Positions 1 to 5,258 of a DNA stretch of 6,670 bases are shown here, in pieces. This stretch comes from Deltaproteobacteria bacterium. GTDB taxonomy: Bacteria > Myxococcota_A > UBA9160 > SMWR01. The stretch covers positions 1 through 6,670 of the forward strand of contig JAFDAW010000156.1 of the NCBI GenBank assembly GCA_019313605.1, given 5' to 3'. Numbering within the stretch: position 1 is the first letter of the stretch; the number at the start of each line of letters is the position of its first letter. A program made the position numbers and the translations under genes. The notes below the pieces were generated by a model. It saw nothing but the letters and a program-made list of their open reading frames with translations. It had not been told where the DNA came from and did not search any database.

Positions 1-72
1 AAACTTCGCGGCCAAGCCGTCCGCCCAACCAAATTCCCGCCAACTACACACCCAAGCCCGGGTCCGGCGCAT

Positions 73-102
73 GTCGCGCAGTGAAATAAAGCGCAGCCCG
101 CC
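73..102 (+). repeat. 5' core repeat, copy A
   Basis: A 30-base block starting GTCGCGCAGTGAAAT matches 288-317 at 27 of 30 positions. It lies at the inner end of the left arm of inverted repeat A and overlaps that arm by 5 bases. It is partly complementary to the 3' core of the same unit, so the stem can continue imperfectly past the perfect arms. Confidence 0.8.
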
Positions 103-160
103 TCGAATCCCGCAAGCCCAAAGCCCAACTTCCATGCTGCCAAGTAGTCAAACCCCGGCC

Positions 161-191
161 CCACTTGCGGGCGAGCCATTCACGGAGCGAC
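161..191 (+). repeat. 3' core repeat, copy A
   Basis: A 31-base block starting CCACTTG and containing GCGAGCCATTC matches 379-410 with three substitutions and one single-base gap. It closes the spacer of inverted repeat A and overlaps the first bases of the right arm. Confidence 0.8.
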
Positions 192-287
192 ATGCGCCGG
201 ACCCGGGCTTGGGTGTGTGGTTGGCGGGGATTTGGTTGGGCGGACGGCTTGGCCGCGATGTTTCGCTCGAGTAAGGGGTCGGCGGAC

Positions 288-317
288 GTCGCGTAGTGAA
301 ATTAAGCGGAGCCCGCC
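288..317 (+). repeat. 5' core repeat, copy B
   Basis: This is the second copy of the 30-base core seen at 73-102, starting GTCGCGTAGTGAAAT. It differs at three positions. It stands at the inner end of the left arm of inverted repeat B, in the same orientation and role as copy A. Confidence 0.8.
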
Positions 318-378
318 CTTGGTCTCTCAACACCAGGTCCGCCACCAATCGAGCGAGCCGGAACCGCAAATCGCCGCT

Positions 379-410
379 CCACTTGGCGAGCGAGCCATTC
401 GCGGAGTGAC
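379..410 (+). repeat. 3' core repeat, copy B
   Basis: This is the second copy of the 3' core seen at 161-191, here 32 bases. It contains GCGAGCCATTC followed by GCGGAGTGAC and precedes the right arm of inverted repeat B. The distance from the start of the 5' core to the end of the 3' core is 119 bases in copy A and 123 in copy B, so the overall architecture is kept although the middles differ. Confidence 0.8.
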
Positions 411-466
411 GTCCGCCGAGCCCTTACTCGATCCGCCAGCGTGCGCGGCAGGAGGTGGGGGATCCG

Positions 467-1351
467 TCAGGAAGTGCGGGCGGTGAATTCCAGGATGGGG
501 GCGACTACGCGATCGGGGTGTTGCATCGGGGCGAGGTGACCCGAGTCGATGTCACAGACCTGCGCGTCGCCCATGCGCGCTGCGAGTTGCTCGAAGGTTG
601 CGCGCGGAAACATGCTGCGAGCCGCCCACTCGATCAGCGTCGGCGTTCGCACCCGATCTGCGGATGACCAGAGATCGAACGATCCGGTGGCTTCGAAGAT
701 TGCGGCCTCGGTCTCGCCGCTGCATTTGAGTTCGACCTGGCCGTCTGGCCGATCGGCGAGGCCCTCGGCGAGGTAGAGATCCAAGGCCTTCAGATCCCAA
801 TCCGCGAAGAGCTTCTTCTCCAACCACTTCACACGGGCCGCCTCGCGAGTGGGCCAGATGTGGCGGCGGTTGCGGGCTCCTTCGGCGAGCGCGTTGCTGG
901 GTACGCCCGCTGCTTCCACCGCCCGCTGCCATTCCGGCGGTATCACGACGGGATCGACGAGCACGTTGTGCTCGAAGAGATCCGTGCGCTCGGCTGACGC
1001 CATCAGAATCGCGATGCCGCCAAACGAATGTCCGAGTCCCAATGCGATGCGGCCATCGGGGTGCTCGGCGGCGAGCAATTCGGCGACGGCCAGGACGTCT
1101 CGCCCGAAGAGCTCCCAGCGGTAGCAGTCAGCGCCTTCGGGCTTCGAGGAATCGCCGTGACCCCGCGCGTCCATTGCAACCACGCGGTAGTGGTCGCTCA
1201 GCAGCTCCGCAACGGGGCCCCACGCGCCCGCACAGAATCCATTCGCGTGATGGAGTAATGCCAGCGGGCCCTCCCCGCCCCAATCGAGCAGCGCAATCTC
1301 GATCGCGGTATCGGGCAGTGCGAGTTTGCGGCGACGGACCTGACTGAGCAT
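467..1351 (-). CDS. Alpha/beta-fold hydrolase
   Basis: Predicted 294-residue soluble alpha/beta hydrolase; substrate not identifiable. Visible family marks are the oxyanion-hole region HHANGF (residues 35-40), the DARGHGDS stretch typical of the fold (61-68), the nucleophile elbow GHSFGG with Ser109, and the late histidine in DSGHLAPMQHP (His272). The last core strand reads TPTLIEWAARSMFP. At the place where most relatives carry the catalytic Asp (after W-G-x-x) there is Ser246, so the acid may be another residue, for example Asp133 in LVDP. I chose the ATG at 1349-1351 because the reading frame can run 27 codons further (to 1432) only through Ser- and Arg-rich sequence without family character, and that extension would overlap the divergent Nudix gene. 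No clear ribosome binding site is seen. The gene is divergent from the Nudix gene and reads towards the palindromic repeats. The fold call is secure; esterase, lactonase or another activity cannot be separated. Confidence 0.88.
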   Translation of the reverse strand: MLSQVRRRKLALPDTAIEIALLDWGGEGPLALLHHANGFCAGAWGPVAELLSDHYRVVAMDARGHGDSSKPEGADCYRWELFGRDVLAVAELLAAEHPDGRIALGLGHSFGGIAILMASAERTDLFEHNVLVDPVVIPPEWQRAVEAAGVPSNALAEGARNRRHIWPTREAARVKWLEKKLFADWDLKALDLYLAEGLADRPDGQVELKCSGETEAAIFEATGSFDLWSSADRVRTPTLIEWAARSMFPRATFEQLAARMGDAQVCDIDSGHLAPMQHPDRVVAPILEFTARTS

Positions 1352-1419
1352 GGAAGAAGAGTTTGACGATCGCAGCAGCGCGGCGCCAACCTGCGGGCGC
1401 GACGCGGTATGCTCTCGGC
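1352..1419. promoter_or_regulatory. Divergent intergenic region
   Basis: This 68-base gap separates the start codons of the leftward hydrolase and the rightward Nudix gene, so promoters for both should lie here or inside the opposite gene. I found no convincing -35/-10 pair on either strand. A TTTGAC hexamer stands at 1362-1367, but no suitable -10 follows at 16-18 bases. The regulatory role is inferred only from gene layout. Confidence 0.35.
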
Positions 1420-2052
1420 ATGGGCGGTCCAACGACGAGCCTCGACGAAGCGCTGCGAACGCGCATCGAAGCCAATTTGCGCGGATTTCGGAGGCTTCCG
1501 GTTTCCCGTGACGGCCTGCGGCCGGCCGCGGTGGCGCTGGCCCTTCTCGCCGACGATGAGGGCGAGCCCTGCTTCGTACTCACCCTGCGCGCGGCGAAAA
1601 TGAACAACCACGCGGGCCAGTACGCGCTGCCCGGCGGTCGGTTGGATCAAGGCGAAAGCGTCGAGCAGGCCGCACTTCGAGAAATGTCAGAAGAGGTGGG
1701 ACTCGAACTCCCGCCGGCGTCGGTTCTCGGAATTCTCGACGACTATCCGACCCGCTCGGGCTTCGTCATCACGCCGGTCGTCGTCTGGGCCGGAGCCGAA
1801 AGCGAGCTGAAACCGAATCCGCGAGAAGTTGCCGAGGTCTACCGGGTGCGCCTCGAAGAGCTCGCACGTCCCGGCGTCCCCCACCTGCGCAACATCCCAG
1901 AGAGCCCCCGGCCCGTCATCTCCATTCCGTTGGTGGGAACCCACATCCACGCTCCCACCGCCGCAATCATCTATCAACTTCACGAAGTCGCCATCGAGGG
2001 CCGCGAAACCCGAGTCATCGACTTCGAACAACCCGTCTTCGCCTGGACCTGA
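1420..2052 (+). CDS. Nudix hydrolase, CoA pyrophosphatase-like
   Basis: Predicted 210-residue cytoplasmic Nudix hydrolase that should cleave a nucleoside diphosphate linked to another group, using Mg2+ or Mn2+. The Nudix box is complete: G73, E79, then R87-E88-x-x-E91-E92-x-G94-L95, matching GX5EX7REUXEEXGU. Just upstream, LTLRAAKMNNHAGQ (residues 54-67) followed by LPGG resembles the extra motif of the coenzyme A pyrophosphatase group (E. coli NudL, human NUDT7/8), and the length is close to NudL. The usual Arg four residues before the motif glycine is Asn62, and the usual Phe before PGG is Leu70, so CoA as substrate is likely but not certain. I chose the ATG at 1420; an in-frame TTG at 1363 would add 19 residues of no family character and nearly reach the divergent hydrolase start. 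No strong ribosome binding site is visible. The downstream gap suggests it is not co-transcribed tightly with the receptor. Confidence 0.9.
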   Translation: MGGPTTSLDEALRTRIEANLRGFRRLPVSRDGLRPAAVALALLADDEGEPCFVLTLRAAKMNNHAGQYALPGGRLDQGESVEQAALREMSEEVGLELPPASVLGILDDYPTRSGFVITPVVVWAGAESELKPNPREVAEVYRVRLEELARPGVPHLRNIPESPRPVISIPLVGTHIHAPTAAIIYQLHEVAIEGRETRVIDFEQPVFAWT

Positions 2053-2175
2053 CTCCAAGAACGACCCGGCCAACGGGGCCGTGACACTGATTGCGGAGAG
2101 CGCCACCAAATCGCGTACTCGCCCCGTTCGGCCTGACTCACTGCGTCACCCCAGTGAAGTGGCGGGGAAAGGCCG

Positions 2176-2205
2176 TTTGAATTCGCTTTACTATTTGCTG
2201 TGAAT
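2176..2205 (+). promoter_or_regulatory. AT-rich block, possible receptor promoter
   Basis: This short AT-rich stretch stands out in an otherwise GC-rich gap upstream of the receptor gene. It holds TACTAT (2189-2194), a four-of-six match to a -10 box, and TTGAAT (2177-2182), a -35-like hexamer, but the two are too close together to work as a pair. No Fur-box-like palindrome or sigma-54 pattern was found. Promoter function is inferred from base composition and position. Confidence 0.3.
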
Positions 2206-2222
2206 CGGTCAGGCTCTGACCG
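2206..2222 (+). other. Perfect 7-bp leader hairpin
   Basis: CGGTCAG (2206-2212), a three-base loop GCT, and CTGACCG (2216-2222) form a perfect stem ending 25 bases before the receptor ATG and 15 bases before GAGAGG. It is not followed by a T-tract, so it does not look like a terminator. It could be an operator half-site pair or a 5' leader structure. It also argues mildly that this stretch is leader rather than coding sequence. Confidence 0.45.
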
Positions 2223-2237
2223 GGGTTGGTCGGACCC

Positions 2238-2243
2238 GAGAGG
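2238..2243 (+). promoter_or_regulatory. Ribosome binding site for the receptor gene
   Basis: GAGAGG, running into GAGAGGAAG, lies 4 bases before the ATG at 2248. The spacing is a little short but the purine run is the best in the area. It supports the ATG over the in-frame GTG at 2200, which has no comparable motif in front of it. Confidence 0.55.
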
Positions 2244-2247
2244 AAGT

Positions 2248-5217
2248 ATGTTCAGGCCCCGACTTCCCGGATCTGAAATCTGCGTGGCGTTCATCGCTAC
2301 GTTGTTATGGGTCATTCCCGCCTCAGCCCAGGATCCCGTCGACTCCGACGAGGATGCCGCGTCGACGAAAGCGGACGAATCCAGTAATTCAACAGACCTC
2401 GAGAGCGGCCTCGAAGAGGTCGACGCTGGGAATCTCGAAGAAACCCGCCGGATGGATGGGGTTCAGCAGAACCGCGCCATCGAGAAGATTCTCATCACCG
2501 GCGAGAAGCAGAACAGCCTCCAGGGAACTCCAGTCTCGAGCACATCGTTCTCCGCTGGCGATCTGCAGGCGCTGCGGATCCAAGACATCTCCGACCTCGC
2601 CGATTTCACGCCGAACCTCGAAATCAACACCGTCTTCGCGGCGTCGAACCCCACCATCTTCATCCGCGGGATCGGCCTGAAGGACTACAACGCAATCGCA
2701 GCGGGATCCGTCGCCATCTACCAGGATGGCGTCAACATCAACTCACCGGCGATCCAGCTCGGCCAGCTCTTCGACATCGACGGAATCGATGTGATGCGCG
2801 GACCCCAGGGAAGTGTCAACGGCCGCAACGCCACCGCGGGCGCAATCATGATCCGCTCGGCGATGCCGGACGGCGAGTTCGGTGTCTCGACCAGCCTTAC
2901 CTACGGCAACTACGACGACAAAGAGGTCGAGGCCGCGATCAACATTCCACTGATCAAAGACATGCTCTCGATGCGCGTGTCGGGCACCGCCCATTGGAGG
3001 GACGGTTACACGAAAAACCAGTGCGCGGGCTGGGACCCGACGAAATACGGTCTATTCGATCCCGGCGAGGATTCGACCACGGAACTCTACGATTCACTGA
3101 TACCCGTAGGGACTTACGAGAATGGGGTACTTCGACCCGTCCACACGACGAAGGAGAATGGCCGACCCATTAGCGAAGATCCCGATACGTACGTTTTCCT
3201 GGATTACGACGCCGCCGTAGAGGCGATGCAAATCGCGGGAACCATCAAGCCGGGTCCAAACAGGAACCCGAGAATCCTCGCCGAGGACATGTTCGATATC
3301 GACGGCAATCTCGTCGCGCCGAAGGGTACGCGGGTCGCGGGCATGGCTACCACTTTCAGAGTCTCTGAGAACGCTGTCGACAACATCTGCTACGTGAGAT
3401 CTCCGGGGGTACTATCCACCCTCCGATCAGAAAACCCACTACCAGATGATAATCCCGACGGTAAAGCCAATTTACAAGACGAAGGGTTTTGGACTCCCGA
3501 CCGGCTCCAACCGGGCGCGGAAACCTTCAACGGCCTCAAGCGCTGGACGAACAACGTCGAAAACTGGGCGGCGCGGGCGGTACTGCTCTTCGAGCCGCTC
3601 GACAACATGGAGTGGATGCTGAACGCCCACGGCACCCAGAACCGCGGCGATTCTGCTCATCTGCAGATGCTCGGTGCCAATGCCATCTTTAGAGGACGCG
3701 GCTTCGTGGAAAGCCTAGAGGCCGGCTTTTCCGAGGATCTCGCCGCACATAACTCTGTCGACCTCGGCGGCCCCGGGATCGAGGGGTGGAGTGACGTCAA
3801 AGGGATCAGAGAGGGTAACGGTTTGGCCGGCCAGGGCGGCGGAGATCCCTTCTCGGGGTTCTACGATAAAGACGGCACCGAGTACATCGACGCCTGGGGG
3901 ATCAACGGAAAGGGATTACTCGACCTCGGCTTTGCGATCATCACATTCTTCTACGACTACGAATGGTACGACCGCGTGGTGGAAGAGGAAGGCGACGCAA
4001 ACCCCCTCAGAGTTTTTCCGCGCATCTGGTCCGACAGCGCGTGGCAGACAACCGAGGAGCTGCGCATCGAGGGCGAGGGCGAGCGCTACCAGTGGGCCGG
4101 CGGATTCTTCTTCCTACACGAGGATCTCGACGCCGCCAACATCTTTCCCGACGTACGACAGTTTGCGATCGATCAGAGGTTTACACAAACGCTCACGAGC
4201 TGGGCGCCTTACCTGAGCGGTGAAGTCGACCTGGTCGAGGAGGGCGTGTTCCCCGGCATCTACGAACTCACGCTCGGCGCGGGTGTCCGTTACAACCAGG
4301 AGAAGAAAGAGTTCTCACTCGTGAGTACGGCGGTCGCGACGACCAGCAACTTCGAGAACGTCGAACTTCCCAAAGACACCGTGGAAGAGACCTGGAAGGA
4401 GTGGACGGGCGACGTGCAACTCAGCTACACGCCGTTCTCCAACAAATATGGCACCCTGCGCTCCTACCTGAAATACGGACGCGGCTTCAAGGGCGGGCAT
4501 TTCAACGCAAGTCTGACCATCACGGGCGGTGACGCCAACCAAAACATCGACCCGGTCGAGCCCGAACTTGTCGACGCGCTCGAATTTGGCATTCAAAGCC
4601 GCTGGTTCGACGACCGCGTAATCCTCAACGCGGCGGTCTTCCGGTACTGGTACCAAGACCTTCAGATCTTCGACGTCACGAACGACTATGCCCAATTGCC
4701 AACAGAGAAGTTGCTCAACGGCGATGTCGACGTTCGGGGCGCCGAAGCAGAGCTGCGTGCCAGACCGGTCCCGGGACTCCTGATCTCGGCGAATATGGGC
4801 TGGCTCGACAGCGAATTCAAAGAATTGGTTGTGCCAAAGTACCCCAAGAGCGTCGACTACGCGGGGAATCAGCTCGTGGCAGCGCCGACGTGGAACTTCG
4901 CGGTGGTGATCCGATACGAGGCTTCACTCTTCGGATGGGGCTCACTGAATCCACAGTGGGACTTCAACTGGCGCTCGAAGACGTACTTCGATCCGCAGAT
5001 GGTCGATCCCATCTCACAGGAAGCCTACTGGCTCCACAACGCACGGCTCGCGTACCGAACGCCCAACGATCGGATCGAATTGGCGTTCTGGGTCTCCAAC
5101 ATCTTCGAAGAAGAGTACAAGGTCGATGCCTTCGACCTCACCCGCGAATTCAACACAATTCGCGAGGTCTGGGGCAAGCCTCGGATGTACGGAGTGACGC
5201 TGTCCTTCAACTGGTGA
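2248..5217 (+). CDS. TonB-dependent outer membrane receptor
   Basis: Predicted 989-residue outer membrane active transporter, driven by TonB-ExbB-ExbD; ligand unknown. Residues 1-27 form a signal peptide (hydrophobic ICVAFIATLLWVIP, cleavage after ASA). An acidic linker (28-70, 15 Asp/Glu against 3 Lys/Arg) precedes a TonB-box-like IEKILITG (78-85). The plug runs about 88-207 with IFIRGIG, VAIYQDGVNI and the signature DVMRGPQGSVNGRNATAGAI. The barrel fills 208-989, ends in the NIFEEEY and GVTLSFNW motifs, and terminates in an aromatic residue as BAM substrates do. Between RDGY (251-254) and ENWAARAVLLFEP (438-450), where relatives that I recall have about 15-20 residues, there are 183. Cys259 and Cys381 in this insertion are the only cysteines of the mature protein. 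The start chosen is the ATG at 2248, which has a purine-rich site and puts the signal peptide at the N-terminus; an in-frame GTG at 2200 would add 16 polar residues. No substrate genes adjoin, so siderophore, vitamin or glycan cannot be chosen. Confidence 0.95.
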   Translation: MFRPRLPGSEICVAFIATLLWVIPASAQDPVDSDEDAASTKADESSNSTDLESGLEEVDAGNLEETRRMDGVQQNRAIEKILITGEKQNSLQGTPVSSTSFSAGDLQALRIQDISDLADFTPNLEINTVFAASNPTIFIRGIGLKDYNAIAAGSVAIYQDGVNINSPAIQLGQLFDIDGIDVMRGPQGSVNGRNATAGAIMIRSAMPDGEFGVSTSLTYGNYDDKEVEAAINIPLIKDMLSMRVSGTAHWRDGYTKNQCAGWDPTKYGLFDPGEDSTTELYDSLIPVGTYENGVLRPVHTTKENGRPISEDPDTYVFLDYDAAVEAMQIAGTIKPGPNRNPRILAEDMFDIDGNLVAPKGTRVAGMATTFRVSENAVDNICYVRSPGVLSTLRSENPLPDDNPDGKANLQDEGFWTPDRLQPGAETFNGLKRWTNNVENWAARAVLLFEPLDNMEWMLNAHGTQNRGDSAHLQMLGANAIFRGRGFVESLEAGFSEDLAAHNSVDLGGPGIEGWSDVKGIREGNGLAGQGGGDPFSGFYDKDGTEYIDAWGINGKGLLDLGFAIITFFYDYEWYDRVVEEEGDANPLRVFPRIWSDSAWQTTEELRIEGEGERYQWAGGFFFLHEDLDAANIFPDVRQFAIDQRFTQTLTSWAPYLSGEVDLVEEGVFPGIYELTLGAGVRYNQEKKEFSLVSTAVATTSNFENVELPKDTVEETWKEWTGDVQLSYTPFSNKYGTLRSYLKYGRGFKGGHFNASLTITGGDANQNIDPVEPELVDALEFGIQSRWFDDRVILNAAVFRYWYQDLQIFDVTNDYAQLPTEKLLNGDVDVRGAEAELRARPVPGLLISANMGWLDSEFKELVVPKYPKSVDYAGNQLVAAPTWNFAVVIRYEASLFGWGSLNPQWDFNWRSKTYFDPQMVDPISQEAYWLHNARLAYRTPNDRIELAFWVSNIFEEEYKVDAFDLTREFNTIREVWGKPRMYGVTLSFNW

Positions 5218-5258
5218 ACCGCGGTAGTGAGTCGGGACAAGGGAGGGCGCTGGGTGCG

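Larger units (their letters stand above)
1..263. repeat. Long inverted repeat A (77-base arms, 109-base spacer)
   Basis: The left arm (1-77) and right arm (187-263) are reverse complements at 74 of 77 positions. Mismatches fall at left-arm positions 5, 35 and 45. Read as plus-strand RNA, the ones at 35 and 45 would be G-U pairs. The left arm starts exactly at the window edge, so the true outer end may lie outside. The spacer (78-186) begins and ends with sequence shared with the neighbouring repeat B and holds a non-shared middle at about 103-160. No transposase, protein gene or T-tract is associated with it. It could be an extragenic palindromic element, a non-autonomous mobile element or a structured RNA; the sequence does not decide between these. 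Confidence 0.85.
267..431. repeat. Inverted repeat B (24-base arms), sister of repeat A
   Basis: The left arm (267-290) and right arm (408-431) match as reverse complements at 23 of 24 positions, the exception being position 278. Just inside the arms lie the same core sequences as in repeat A. The spacer middle (about 318-378) shows no clear match to that of repeat A. A 10-base direct repeat, CGAGCGAGCC, occurs at 350-359 and 387-396. The right arm ends 35 bases beyond the stop codon of the leftward hydrolase gene, so this stem could also help end or protect that transcript, though no U-tract follows it on that strand. Confidence 0.85.

Noticed and set aside
1..431. CRISPR array or integron attC sites
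   Set aside because: There are only two units with long imperfect cores and self-complementary arms, with no short identical repeats and regular spacers. The attC R' and R'' consensus is absent and no cassette gene or integrase is present.
71..486. Short open frames on both strands within the repeat region (71-274, 148-369, 217-486)
   Set aside because: They run through the inverted repeats. The first and third encode nearly the same SRSEIKRSPP stretch only because the core repeats are duplicated. No recognisable protein features or ribosome sites.
552..932. Alternative frames over the hydrolase gene on both strands
   Set aside because: Arg-rich shadow translations. The hydrolase frame carries the GHSFGG nucleophile motif and the late His.
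2067..2081. GC hairpin just after the Nudix stop codon as a terminator
   Set aside because: The stem is only 5 bp (CGGCC/GGCCG) with no T-tract after it, so it is weak and could be chance in GC-rich sequence.
2090..2200. Cobalamin riboswitch upstream of the TonB receptor
   Set aside because: A CACTG/CAGTG hairpin in this gap raised the idea, but no B12 box or other conserved cobalamin riboswitch segments are visible and the gap is short.
5218..5258. Bidirectional terminator between the convergent receptor and rhomboid genes
   Set aside because: The 41-base gap would be the natural place, but I see no stable stem or T-tract on either strand.
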